Assembly (NCBI GenBank): GCA_949130485.1
Contig: OX422183.1
Coordinates: 2,269,936 to 2,333,935 of the forward strand
DNA: 64,000 bases
Direction of reading: 5' to 3'
Source: Agelas oroides
Taxonomy: Eukaryota > Porifera > Demospongiae > Agelasida > Agelasidae
The notes beneath the pieces are model-generated. The model was not told where the DNA came from, did not search any database, and saw only the letters and a program-made list of their open reading frames with translations. Shown here one piece after another: positions 33,612-44,690 of this stretch. The translations under genes were made by a program, and so were the position numbers. Within the stretch, counting starts at the first letter, position 1; each line of letters opens with the position of its first letter.

Positions 33612-34240
33612 AGCCTTGTTCTCAGGCCACTTCCTCCTCCCACGTGGCCTGGGAACGAGGCTATAGTATGACCCTCTTGGTAGCATTGGGCTATTCCATT
33701 TAATAAGCATACACCCCCTGTGGATGAGCTTTAATTATGTCGAGGGGGGTGTATTGTCAGAATTGTTATTTGTGTCAAGAAGTGGTTAATCTTAATCATG
33801 TACGGGGGGGGGGGGGGGTGTGTGGATATTTGGGTCAAAGGGGGTAAACTTCAAGTGGAATTACGTCCAGGGGGGTGTATTGCCAGAAGTATGATTAGTG
33901 TCAAGGGGGGTACAAGTGGTTCAGGGCCTCCCCCGTGTTTTGTTCTTCGGTTTGCGTCCAGTATAATATATTGAACGCAAACTGAAGAACAAAAAACGGG
34001 GGAGGCCTGGGAACGAGGCTAGTTCAGGGGGTGTATTGCCAGAATTGTGACTTGTGTCAAGGGGGATAAATTCTTTAAGTATAATTATGTCCATGGGTTG
34101 TAATACAACTCCGTGGACAGCTAAAGCCTTTCAGCAACTGTTAGTTAACTCTTGTGAGCAGGCGTGGTGGAACTTACATAAATGAAATGAAATCACTATA
34201 TAACCAAGTAGCTAGTTTCTATTTCTGTAAAAAGTAGAAA
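33612..34240. repeat. G-rich degenerate repeats and a foldback inside the composite repeat
   Basis: 33611-33663 is a TAGCCTTGTTCTCAGG foldback. 33690-34115 repeats AATTATGTC.AGGGGGGTGTAT and CAGAATTGT.ACTTGTGTCAAG blocks, which are diverged relatives of the 63-bp satellite downstream. A (G)13 run lies at about 33805-33817. AGTAGCTA/TAGCTACT arms near 34208-34255 form a small palindrome. Confidence 0.55.
33927..34021. mobile_element. TAGCCTCGTTCCC-type foldback with 8-bp flanking repeat
   Basis: The hairpin CCTCCCCCGT...ACGGGGGAGGCCTGGGAACGAGGCTA has a shortened left end. GTTCAGGG lies on both sides (33919-33926 and 34022-34029), consistent with the longer duplications of related copies. Confidence 0.65.
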
Positions 34241-35261
34241 ATAGCTACTTGGTTATACATGATGCCTTAATTCTGTTAATTTTGTCAGGGGGTACTACAT
34301 CCCACTTGATTTGCTGTCCAGGGGGTTGCTACAGAGCTGTTAGCTGTCATCAAGAATATCTGTTATATAAACACCTAGTGGCTATAAGTGTAGATAATAT
34401 AGCCCTACTTGCACAAGTCTCTATAGTTACTTGTCTATGCAGTAGGTATCATCATGGATAACAGAGCAGGGTGGGATTGGCAACGGATCTTTGGTATTAT
34501 GTTGTTCTTTATGCCATCATTGATAGCGCAAGCCTCAGAACAAGGATGCACCAACATCATCCACATGCATGGAAAGTCTTCTTGCAATTAGTGGATCCTT
34601 TGATTGGTCTAGCATACACCTGGCTATACATACATTTTGTGCAGGCCCAACCAACAGATATACACCATTCTTATGTACAATGTACATAGCCATTCTTATG
34701 TACTCTTTCTATAGCTACTAGAGGTCATGACCCTATACCATGCATGTATAGGATTGTAGCTACATGTGCTATTTCCAAGGGGCTACTTGCAGTCTTACAA
34801 GTCTTGCAAGATTTTAGATTCAGATTTACAATATCAAAAGACCAATATACAATTGTGTGTATGCTAATAAAACCAAGGGCAAATCAGGTGAAGTTATTGT
34901 ATGGTAATTTTAATCTGAGGACAAGGGTTGCTGCACAACTCTAATGGCTACCATGTTATAGCTAAGCATTGTGTACTTCACTTATCATAGGTTCTTATCG
35001 CCTTTTTCATACAGCTGTAAGTTTTTGATTTCTTTTCTGTAGTGAAACAATGGTTTACTGATTGTATAAAATATTGCATGGTAGCTTAGGATTTAGGATC
35101 ACCAAGTCCAAGGGCAAAGCTGAGAACAAGTTTGCAAGCTACGTGGCTATATATACCTCAAAGGATTGGTCTTTGTTGTTATTCATACAAGATAGTTTAC
35201 ACTGTAAACAAGGTGGTTTGTATGAAACATCATTCCTACCGCCACACAGGCTGTTCCCCAC
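34241..35261. other. No gene recognised
   Basis: Inside the long composite repeat. 35195-35260 (TTTACACTGTAAACAAGGTG) is a fragment of foldback MITE family A. The 60-72 codon frames have no protein features. Confidence 0.4.
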
Positions 35262-35460
35262 TTGTTACCATAGACACAAGAACATCATTCCTACCCTGTT
35301 CCCACCTTTTAACCATAGACACAAGAACATCATTCCTACCCTGTTCCCACCTTTTAACCATAGACACAAGAACATCATTCCTACCCTGTTCCCACCTTTT
35401 AACCATAGACACAAGAACATCATTTCTATCCTCTATTCAGGCTGTTCCCCACCTGTTACT
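35262..35460 (+). repeat. 45-bp tandem repeat
   Basis: Four to five units of CATAGACACAAGAACATCAT followed by TCCTACCCTGTTCCCACCTTTTAAC, derived by expansion of a piece of MITE family A (the GTTACCATAGACACAAG block). Because 45 is a multiple of three the stretch stays open in two frames; the encoded 15-residue repeats are not believed to be a protein. Confidence 0.85.
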
Positions 35461-36042
35461 ATAGAAAAAGAAAACATCATTTCGATCCTCTACTCAGGCT
35501 GTTCCCCATCTGTTGCTTGGAAACAAGGATAAAGCTGGGAAGATCTTAGCAATGCACTGGTTATTACCAAGGATACAAGGGTTAGTAGGATACACAGTGC
35601 ACTTACAGTTTGGTAGGCATGCATGGGATTTATACGTAGTTTACTAGCTATAACCAACCTTTCTTTTTCTCTATGAAAGTTAAAGGGATACAATTAAGAT
35701 AGCATAGCTAATGAAAAGCACCCCAGTTACAAAGTCATAAACAAACAAGATGACAAAGAAGCTAATATTGAAGTTAAACTTACAAAAGTGTGGATATAAA
35801 AGCATTTTTTAAACTAGCAGCATTGCGTACTTCACCTATTTGTCCTCCTTGAACTTGGGTAGTTACTGAACACAAATTCAATATTATTTACAAAGTTTGT
35901 AAACTGTAAAAAAGTGTCATTACTCTGTGGCTGTTGATGCTAAAGCTTCTGTATATGTTCAGCCTAGGTAGTCTTGAGTCACCAGTCCACTAGTGACACT
36001 AAATATTTCAGGGATACACAGTGCATTGTTTGTGCATTTGAT
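35461..36042. other. No gene recognised
   Basis: Spacer between the 45-bp and the 63-bp repeats. No splice-consistent exons or RNA signals seen. Confidence 0.4.
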
Positions 36043-37112
36043 TGTGTCAGGTGGACATTACATCCCATCTGATCGGCTGTCCAGGGGGGTGGTCATACAG
36101 TTAATTATGTCAGGGGGGGCATTAGAAACCATTCGATTAGCTGTCCAGGGGGGTGGACATGCAGTTAATTGTGTCAGGGGGGGGGCATTAGAAACCATTC
36201 GATTAGCTGTCCAGGGGGGTGGACATGCAGTTAATTGTGTCAGGGGGGGCATTAGAAACCATTCGATTAGCTGTCCAGGGGGGTGGACATGCAGTTAATT
36301 GTGTCAGGGGGGGCATTAGAAACCATTCGATTAGCTGTCCAGGGGGGTGGACATGCAGTTAATTGTGTCAGGGGGGGCATTAGAAACCATTCGATTAGCT
36401 GTCCAGGGGGGTGGACATGCAGTTAATTGTGTCAGGGGGGGCATTAGAAACCATTCGATTAGCTGTCCAGGGGGGTGGACATGCAGTTAATTGTGTCAGG
36501 GGGGCATTAGAAACCATTCGATTAGCTGTCCAGGGGGGTGGACATGCAGTTAATTGTGTCAGGGGGGCATTAGAAACCATTCGATTAGCTATCCAAGGGG
36601 GTGGACATGCAGTTAATTGTGTCAGGGGGGCATTAGAAACCATTCGATTAGCTGTCCAGGGGGGTGGACATGCAGTTAATTGTGTCAGGGGGGCATTACA
36701 AACCATTCGATTAGCTGTCCAGGGGGGTGGACATGCAGTTAATTGTGTCAGGGGGGCATTACAAACCATTCGATTAGCTGTCCAGGGGGGTGGACATGCA
36801 GTTAATTGTGTCAGGGGGGCATTACAACCCATTCGATTAGCTGTCCAGGGGGGTGGACATGGAGTTAATTGTGCCAGGGGGGCGTCACAACCCATTCGAT
36901 TGGCTGTCCAGGGCGGTGGACATGGAGTTAATTGTGTCAGGGGGGCATCACAACCCATTCGATTAGCTGTCCAGGGCGGTGGACATGGAGTTAATTGTGT
37001 CAGGGGGGCATCACAACCCATTTGATTAGCTGTCCAGGGGGGTGGACATGGAGTTAATTGTGTCAGGGGGGCATTACAACCCATTTGATTAGCTGTCCAG
37101 GGGGGGGTATTG
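36043..37112. repeat. 63-bp satellite, ~17 units
   Basis: The unit runs GTCAGGGGGGCATTAGAAAC, CATTCGATTAGCTGTCCAGG, GGGGTGGACATGCAGTTAAT, TGT. Units are nearly identical in the middle and diverge to the right (GGAGTTAATTGTG, CATCACAACCC). G-tracts vary from 6 to 8, shifting frame at the left. A 204-codon plus frame and a 229-codon minus frame are both open because the period is a multiple of three. Read as protein they are 21-residue repeats (GGHAVNCVRGALETIRLAVQ on plus). Being open on both strands argues that neither is a gene. Confidence 0.9.
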
Positions 37113-37541
37113 GCTACTAATTATGTCTAGGGGGCCATATTACCCAAACTGTCCATCCACAGGGGGTGTATGCTTATTAAATGGAATAGCCCATTGTGTT
37201 ATACGGAACCTCTTCAACAACTTAAGGTGAGTTGGAGTAGACTGCAGACTTATGATAGTGTTGTTGAAGTACATCGCCATAGTTTTAGCCTCACCCCAGG
37301 CCATTTTCCTTCTCCCACATGTTGGCTCAGGAACAAGGCTAATATGATCTAGCTGCATTGCATCAGCTGTAAAAAGATGTAGGGATGGGGCTTTGCCAAT
37401 ATGTTGACCTTTGCTTTCATGCATTATCTCTACCTTGTTTGCATACTTTTTGGCATGCCATCCCTACATCTTTTTACGTTTTTTAAGTCTTGTTTCTGTA
37501 CTCTTTTGATGTTAATCTCAGTTACAGTTAGACCTAAGCCT

Positions 37542-37824
37542 AGTCGGGTGTAACCCGACCTTCGTGAAAAACGGAAGGTCGGGTGCCAGCCCTATACCCG
37601 GATTTGTTCTGAACTGTTATGTAATAGTTATGAATACTGGTATATGTTATGTAATTGTTATGATTGTGATGTGTTGCGAAGCCATAAATTTTAACTGGGT
37701 GTGAATGTTCCACTTGAAATACTGCAATCTGATTGGACTGCAATATTTTTGCAGCAGAACAAATCCGGGTATAGGGCTGACACCCAACCTTCCGTTTTTC
37801 GCGAAGGTCGGGTTACACCCGACT
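37542..37824. mobile_element. Inverted-repeat insertion, AGTCGGGTGTAACCCGACC ends
   Basis: Long inverted arms (AGTCGGGTGTAACCCGACCT, CGGAAGGTCGGGTG, CCCTATACCCGGATTTGTTC and complements) surround an AT-rich core. The short composite units at 46.1 and 47.6 kb lack it, which gives the empty site. The flanks CCTAAGCCT and CCTTAGCCT suggest a 9-bp target duplication with one change. Confidence 0.7.
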
Positions 37825-38133
37825 AACCTTAGCCTAAGTGTAACCACAACACCAGAACTTGAAACGGCGTTGACAGTTTTAGTAGTGGTTCCAGGCATGT
37901 AATAATATAGCCAGCTAGAACCTGATGAAGGGCCAACCACTCTCCGTACCAAACTTAGTGAAACCAATTTCATGATTCAGATTCAGTTGTCAATCACATG
38001 ACGACTGACCAGCTGCAGCACAGAAAACTAGCCTCGAGCTTTGGAGCTGCAAGACAAAATCCGGAACGGAAAACCTGGGTTCGAGGCTAACAGAAAACTA
38101 TGATACTGACAACTTACCATCCTAGCTTTACAG

Positions 38134-39434
38134 TAGCGTGTCCAAACAAAAAACAAAATTTTGCAATCGAAAAAAGTGAGTAGCACAGGCTTAAAGACCA
38201 GCCTTAGAGCAATTGAACGATATGCATATTGCCTGGTTTACCTATATTTTACCCCAAGATATGGCTTTCCGAAGTCAAATGGTACCGTACCCACTTTTTA
38301 CAACAAAACTCAATGGAGAGGGTGGCACCGGGCCACATCATTTAAAGATCACTTGCATACAACACCTCATCCAGTTTTAAATTTTCTCAGGATCTAAATG
38401 AGTCCTGTGCTATGATATCCTAGCCATTTTTTGGAGCACAACAGCTCATAGCAGTGGTATCAGTACATATTATGGTAGATGTTTAAAAGTTTGTTTCTTT
38501 CAAGAGCTGGCTATGGGGATGACTCTGATGATGAAAATGACATTTGTTTTGGCTAATGAGTCTAAGTGTAGCTACCAGTGAGTCTCCAAACCTGCAGACA
38601 GGAGTCACCAACATGCATGGTCATCGTAATCTGCACTTTAGTGCCTGGAGTCTCTAGGAAGGGCAGTACGGCTTGTCCACCTATTCCCTTCAACCCAGTC
38701 ACTGGTCATTCACCATCACATTCTTGTTTGTGCATCTCTTAATAGTCCATCTTCTTTGCAACTGCAAACACTCCCTTCTCTCCTTCATCATTCTGTGGGC
38801 CCACTGTATCTCCCAGCAGCTACAGCTGTGGATTTCATACACTCTTTAGCTCTATTATACATGAAAAGACTCGTTGCCACACACACAAGCATATGCAGTT
38901 CTTATGTCAGTACACAGCCTCCACCACTCAGGTATCAGGAGTGGGATGTTTGTTTCTGTGATCAGCTGAGGTCCTTTGGTAATCCTAACGGGAATAAAGT
39001 AAGTTTCAGCAGCAAATGACTGTACTGGAGTGACACTCGCTTGCAATGTCCTGAGCTTTTGCTGGTTGCCACAGTAGTGTGACTGTTTTGACGGCAAATA
39101 CAACCCAAAGAATTGAGATCTGCACCCCAAGAAACCTATTTCCCATGGTAAGGGTTGCATATACCTTAGAAGTCCAGTGAAATTTGTAAAAAGCGGCTAA
39201 AACACCAAAAAAAGGTAGAATTAAAAAAAAAATGATTGTTCTTACCAGCAGAATTGAAAAGAAGAACGAAAGCGCTTCAATTTGATGTGTGTTGTAAGGC
39301 TATTGGCCGAAATTTCGACTGTGGGTGCGCGTTTTTGCAAGACACGTACAACGGTGCCGCATTCAATATGGCACTTCCGCTCAGAAAAGGGTTACGCAAT
39401 TTTTCACTGTTATGAATATTATTTGGACTCGCTA
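38134..39434. mobile_element. Non-autonomous hAT-like insertion
   Basis: Ends TAGCGTGTCCA and TGGACTCGCTA are inverted (TAGNG start, as in hAT). TTTACAG lies on both sides (38127-38133 and 39435-39441), close to the 8-bp duplication of hAT. The empty site (GCTTTACAGTTC) is present at about 47872. The 1.3-kb interior has no transposase frame. Confidence 0.7.
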
Positions 39435-39671
39435 TTTACAGTCTGTGAGTAGGCTATTTTTAGTGTAGCTACAAGTAGGTAGCTGATTGCAGCGCCTTAC
39501 CTACGTGGTGTTCATAAGCCTTGCCTAATGCCGTGGAGGGAAAAGACCGTGCCAGCCATGCGTCCCGCGCCCAGACCAATGACCGTGGTCTTTGGTCTGA
39601 GAACGAGACTTCGTGTGCGCATGCGTACAAAATTGAAAATGGCGTTCTAAGCAACGGCATGGCATGCAACA

Positions 39672-40563
39672 GCGCATAATGACGTCATTTTTTATTGCGG
39701 AGGCCTCGAGGGTGGAGGAAGAGCGTGTAACGGGCAAAAATTCGAAACAGGCAGAATCTCCCGCGTGTACTAAAAATAGAACACACCTTCGCACAAGTTC
39801 GCAGTTCCACGATCTACGACCTCACAACGCAGTGTTACCCTCGTAGTCAACAAGATGTGAACGCTCCAAGCTTACCTGCCAAGTTCTACCTACACAGGAA
39901 CGGTTGTCGGCCTTTCCCGACGCGAGGAACTTTGTGTTACGATGCTATCCACGCCTGACAGTCGAAAAGGCCCGCGTCAGTAGCCTTTCAGTCAAACTCT
40001 TGAGCATCTCCTTGGGTAACTCGCGGTCCTTATCCAACCCATAAGCCACAAACTCGACTGTTTTGCAGCTACTTTTGTCCACGCTTTCACCCGCACACTA
40101 GCTACAACTCGACCGGATGTGCGATTTATAGTACACGCGAAGGATTCTGCTTTCACCACGGCCAGAATAGGAAGTTACGTGCTCGAGCTCGCGCTCTTCC
40201 TCCTCCTAGTCTCGTGCCCCACCCGCGCGCGCTTCCCGGCGAGAAACGGTCTGGTGAACGAAGTCGAATTTCTTGGGCTTATTCCCCAAAAGTGGTAATG
40301 ACCAATGAGATTGTGAGATTGGTAATTATTACGTAACGCTTCCCTTATAACAGTAAAATTTGTTAATCTCCATTCGAGTATCCGTACCTTTTTTGAGCGG
40401 GTTGGCCGCAAAATGTTTTGATCGATGCTAGGTTACATTGTCGCAAAAAGTGTGCGCTAGCCCAAGAAATTCGTCACCAGACCGTTTCTCCTCGGGAGAG
40501 GGTGGGGTCTAGGGACGAGACTATCCTCCTCCCTCCGCAATAAAAAATGACGTCATCATGCGC
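39672..40563. mobile_element. Inverted-repeat insertion with ATGACGTCAT arms
   Basis: Arms GCGCATAATGACGTCATTTT-TTATTGCGGAGG and CCTCCGCAATAAAAAATGAC-GTCATCATGCGC are inverted. The homologous place in the short units (about 46560 and 48125) lacks it. The arms contain ATGACGTCAT, a CRE-like palindrome. It carries the younger 40207-40523 element inside. Confidence 0.65.
40207..40523. mobile_element. TAGTCTCGT-type foldback with 9-bp target duplication
   Basis: Ends TAGTCTCGTGCCCCACCC and GGGTGGGGTCTAGGGACGAG-ACTA are inverted. Inner arms AGAAACGGTCTGGTGA...AATTTCTTGGGCT are also inverted. TCCTCCTCC flanks both ends (40198-40206 and 40524-40532). The termini resemble the TAGCCTCGTTCCC family, so they are probably related. 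Confidence 0.7.
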
Positions 40564-40930
40564 TCTTGGCAACGGACAGGAGCCTCAGAGTGTTGTGAAC
40601 GGCTTTTGTTGACCAGAGTGACTTTGAAGCTATGAAGACGCTGAGTGGTCATAGAGCACCACGCTGTGCATTGTAAGCATTAGTTTCGTGCTAAAATGAA
40701 GGTGAGTACTTGAACCGTTTTTGAGTTATCGTTGTTTGACAAAGTGGTCTGAACAAAGAAGATTGAAGAATACGAAAAATGGCACTTTCGCTACCGTACA
40801 CTTTTGCGTTTAGCTGTCTTCCGCGAGGCTTTTGGGCAACTATATGAGTCTTGCTGATCACAAAGGCACTCAAAGAGGAAGCCTGGGCGCTTAAATATAT
40901 TTGTGGTGAAGTTATACGGCTTTTGCTTAA

Positions 40931-41894
40931 GGTAGGACAACCTTGAATCACAAATCTCCGAGCCATGTGGACGGACTGATGGGTAATGTCTAAGCGTACA
41001 CAAGATTCACAAAAAGTTTGTACCAAACTGCTTTTTCTAGCTGATAATGCCAAAAAACTCAATTTTTTAGTTCCTCAGCTAAAATAAAAATTTGCACCGT
41101 CTCCAAGGCTCCACCCCCAGTCTGACCACATCAACACACACACACACAAAACAAGTAAAAACTTTACATATGGGTTTGTCCTGGGACCACTTCAGTTCCA
41201 GTCTACAGGCCAAAATACACATTTGACCTCAAAAGCAATAATTTTGGCTATGCTGGCTTTCAAGAAAAATTCGACACACTTCCACTCAAACCAACCAACG
41301 CTGAGCCCAGTTTCAGAAAGCTCAACTCACCCCCTACAAAACTACGTATGCTTTTTCCCGCTCACCTCCAGGCCAGGGAGTTATGCCCACAAACCTACTC
41401 CCTGTCATTGCCCCTAGAATGGAGCCAAGTTACACACATTCCCGCTAGCATAAAATCGGGCGGGGCCTACAAGCCCGAAAAGTCAGCTTTCTACAGTACC
41501 TTTGCCAGACAACTGTGTGATGATACCCGTCTTCCAGGAGGGCTCTCTGCCTTTCCACCACACTCACAAACATTCAAGCCCACTCAGGCAAGCTTTGCAC
41601 ACACAAATAGCCAACCATCACATTCAACAAGCTAGAAAATCTTTTTGTTTTTTTTTTTCTTTCTTGTGTTGGGGATGATTTCTTCAAAGTTCCGCCCAGC
41701 CACATGAAAGTGCCGCCAGACCACTACAAAGGGCCGCAGGCCACATCAAAGGGACACGCCCCCCTTGTTGATTCCGGTTGCCGCCATGGGAAAGTGTAAA
41801 CAAGCCAATGAATTTCAATCGCGCCATTATGGTCACCCGTCATTAATTATTCATGATCGGAACCGGCCCGATTAGCGATTCAAGGTTGTCTACC
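40931..41894. mobile_element. 964-bp insertion with TTAA target duplication (piggyBac-type)
   Basis: Ends GGTAGGACAACCTTGAATC and GATTCAAGGTTGTCTACC are inverted, with TTAA on each side (40927-40930 and 41895-41898). The short units show the uninterrupted site GCTTTTGCTTAAGTATTGCA at about 46915 and 48480. No transposase is encoded; the 95-codon frame inside is not recognisable. Confidence 0.8.
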
Positions 41895-41934
41895 TTAAGT
41901 ATTGCATATATTGCGTGTCGGCGCCATCCCTACA

Positions 41935-42135
41935 CAGTGGAGTAGGAACCAATTTTAGATTGGGGGGGCCAAGGTGTATTGGGAGAGGTGGGGTTAGGGT
42001 TATATAATAATCAGCATGATATAGTATATTATATACTATAACATGGAGCCTGATTATTGGGGGGGCCAGGCCCCCCCTGTTGGATTATTGGGGGGGCCAG
42101 TGCCCCCCCCGGCCCCCCTGGTTCCTACTCCACTG
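41935..42135. mobile_element. CAGTGGAGTAGG element with 5-bp target duplication
   Basis: Ends CAGTGGAGTAGGAACCA and TGGTTCCTACTCCACTG are inverted. CTACA is duplicated (41930-41934 and 42136-42140). The empty site CCATCCCTACATAGAGAG is intact in both short units. The interior is G/C-tract rich with an AT-rich centre. Confidence 0.85.
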
Positions 42136-42170
42136 CTACATAGAGAGTCTACCGACTCTCTGATATAATA

Positions 42171-43789
42171 CAATTAGGTACATGGTATATGTCATAAGTG
42201 TGTATGCAGTGATCCTGTTGGATTTATTAATTAAAGAAGTGAGCCAGAGAACACAGCCATTGTAAACAGTAGATTTTTTTTGCTTCTTTAACAGTCCATT
42301 CCTTTTGGGGGAGTGGCTTATAATTCATTATGTTTACATCTTTCAAGCTTAGCACAGTTCATAACAGAGAGAGCGAGAGATTGTGCAAGTGCAGAGAATC
42401 AGGCGTATGAGCTTGTCTTCCGCTCCTCTGCCAGGGGTCCAAGTGGCTAATGGTATATGAGTGTCTGACTAGTATTCAGAAGGTCTTGGGTTCAAATCCC
42501 AGCTGGATCCTGGATTTTTTCCGTCAATTTATTTCTCGCTCTCTCACCAAAACCATCAATATTCAATTGGTTCATGTAGGTTAAGCATATGTATACATGC
42601 ATGCATATACACATGATTGGCACATTAGCTACATTTTTGGGTGTCAAAGCCAACCAGTTTAAAGTCATCCATGTCACTCATTATGAATGAAAATGTGAAG
42701 TCTAGTAAATATATAGCAGCTGTGAAGGATTCATGTACCTATGTTTCTGTACTGGCGCATGACACTGCATGAAGATTATATGTTGAAGAATCCAGCAGTC
42801 ATTAAAGATGATGGTCATTTAGTATAGATTTATATTAAGCACAGTGGAGTGGACACTGGAATGAATACACAGTGGAGTGGACATTGGAATGAATATACAG
42901 TGGAGTAGACATTGGATTTGTATGCAGACAGTAAGGCCCTGATGACCTTCATTACATACATTCACTAATGTGTGGCAGTTTCATTCGACCATGAAAAGCA
43001 TGTTTTGACTGGGTGTCATATTGAAAGTGGAAAGCACTGCCTTCAAGTTTTCATAAAGCTTTGTATTTTATCTCGGAATTACGAAAACAGCCTTATGGAC
43101 AAAGAAACATGATACTCCCTAACCAGAACAACCTTCAGATTTTGTCATAGTATCATCCTAAATTTGTATTAACATTAAAATTGTATTGTATTGAATGGAG
43201 TTTGCAATACTTGGGTCTTCCACTTACATCTGCTATGACCCTTTTTCTTCAGTATAGTCAACTCAGCAACTGTTAGGACTCAAGTGGAATTTTTAACCAA
43301 TTTTTTTTTTCATTACTGAAGAGTAATCCTGAGACTAAAGCTATAATAATCCGCTCCAGCAAAACAACCCAAATCCATTCTGTGCATGTCTTATGCGGCT
43401 GCATGTTATGTAGTGCAATGTCATGCAGTAGCAGTGGTGTGCAATATACTGCATAAAGGTTTTGACCAGTCAAATAGAAATGAAAGTTACACACGAATGT
43501 CAAGTTTTGATGAAAGCAGTTGCCAAATGAAATTTACCGTTATTCCCAAACCAGAACAATCTTCAGAGTTTGTTCCATGCTAACTTCACTTTACTTTAAA
43601 TTTGCATCTGTCCATCGCTCTGTGGAGTATGCAAGACTTATACTGCCTCTTTCAGCCTTCTCTACTCTGGTTTTATGTACATTAGAAAGCAATGAATGGG
43701 CATAAACCCAGTGTGTAAAGCCAGGCTATTCATGATGTAATAGTCGATTGAGGGTCCAGTGTATGCATCAGTGAGTGGCTTCAGTTTCT
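42171..43789. other. No protein gene recognised
   Basis: Contains a tRNA-like sequence (42435-42511) and three short tandem copies of ACAGTGGAGT.GACATTGGA at 42841-42915. Other frames are short. Confidence 0.4.
42435..42511 (+). tRNA. tRNA-like sequence, anticodon AGT (Thr), probably a pseudogene or SINE head
   Basis: The anticodon stem TCTGA/TCAGA is perfect around the 7-nt loop CTAGTAT, giving anticodon AGT at 42471-42473. The T arm TTGGG-TTCAAAT-CCCAG carries the B box. The acceptor pairs imperfectly (GGTCCAA/CTGGATC) and the D stem is weak (3 bp). A T6 run follows at 42515-42520, suitable as a Pol III terminator. The weak acceptor and D stems argue for a pseudogene or a tRNA-derived SINE. 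Confidence 0.5.
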
Positions 43790-44690
43790 TCACCCAAAAC
43801 AGCACTCTGTAACTGGACCTGTGTTGAAGATGCTGGGTGAAAATAAGGATGCCTGTTTAAGGAAGAGAGAAAAAAAGTATAGGAGCAGAGCAGCCATGAA
43901 GAGTGGGATGTGTTTTTCCTTTCTCCCATCATAAAGCAAGACCTTCCTCACAGAGGTATCAGGGTATAAGCTCAGTTGATTGTAATACAGTGATGATGAT
44001 CCATAATGAAAACAAATTCTACAACGATTTGTGACCAAACCTGAAAATATTCCTAACAGTACAAAGACAAGCATCGTTACTGGACTGGACTACTTCTGCT
44101 TTTTCGCACTGTACTCTTCCTCTGAATACTCGTGGAGTTCAGATATTAATCTGCTGGCAACCAGTTGCTGCTTGTGTGTGTGGCACTTGCTGGTGGTGTC
44201 TACAAGAAATGGCATCTGAATGTCATATAATACTCCTACTTCCTCAATCTTGGTGTTCTTGCATCTGCCACATTCTACATTGTCAACAGTAACCGGGCAA
44301 GGCCAAACAGGAGTTCAGTAACCAAGAAAAATGCCATGAAAATGCCATGCCTAAATCACATTGAATATTACATTTTCATAGTTTTTCATGTTAGCTTTTG
44401 CATGAAAATACTATTACGCAAGTTGTTTGAATATTTATAAGAGGGTAACCTATGAAAACTTAACACAATGTATTTAGGCATGAAATTTTCATGGCATTTT
44501 CATGGCACATTTTCTGGTAGTGATATTGTTTGCTCTGTTCATCATCACTGCATACACGTTCCCACCAAAACGCTCAGCTAAGGTAACACGTGACAGTTGA
44601 ACTGCAGGAATCACAGCTGGAATACTACACAGAGTGAACCTTCTGACAGTTAGTTGCTTATTGGGGCGACCCTGAGTGAGCCCCACACTA
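43790..44690 (-). pseudogene. Degenerate coding remnants interrupted by a MITE
   Basis: Minus-strand pieces read like protein but do not join. 44686-44520 has IPAVQLSRVTLAERFGGNVY, then AVMMNRANN. After the MITE (44322-44517), one frame gives VTELLFGLARLLLTM and a stop, and another gives VTVDNVECGRCKNTKIEEVG, then MPFLVDTTSKCHTHKQQ, ending in a stop near 44095. 44074-43790 has GSSSLYYNQLSLYPDTSVRK and hydrophobic stretches (FMAALLLYFFSLFL). The last resembles the late part of multi-span membrane proteins common in early animals, but this is weak. The overall picture is a gene broken by the MITE and frameshifts. Confidence 0.3.
44322..44517. mobile_element. MITE with CCAAGAAAAATGCC ends
   Basis: CCAAGAAAAATGCCATGAAA-ATGCCATGCCTAAAT is inverted at TATTTAGGCATGAAATTTTC-ATGGCATTTTC...TTTTCTGG. 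A flanking TA is possible. It lies within the degenerate coding region. Confidence 0.7.

Larger units (their letters stand above)
33385..42170. mobile_element. Large composite repeat, long version (~8.8 kb)
   Basis: Begins CAAGACTTAAAAAAACATT then GATGTAGGGATGGCATGCCA, and ends GCGCCATCCCTACA ... TAGAGAGTCTACCGACTCTC, as the two short tandem units at 45420-48548 do. The left hairpin arm (33388-33570) and right arm (37367-37495) are inverted to each other. Between the arms lie G-rich tandem repeats and the 63-bp satellite. After the right arm come blocks shared in order with the short units, interrupted by insertions at 37542, 38134, 39672, 40931 and 41935. It encodes no recognisable transposase. 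Confidence 0.7.

Noticed and set aside
36395..37084. 229-codon minus-strand frame and 204-codon plus-strand frame
   Set aside because: Both are by-products of a 63-bp satellite; open on both strands, no start context, no domain.
36043..37112. CRISPR-like array (regular repeats)
   Set aside because: Whole 63-bp unit is conserved with no unique spacers; eukaryotic satellite.
40691..41062. 123-codon minus-strand frame
   Set aside because: Runs across the composite repeat and into the TTAA insertion; the homologous places in the short units do not keep it.
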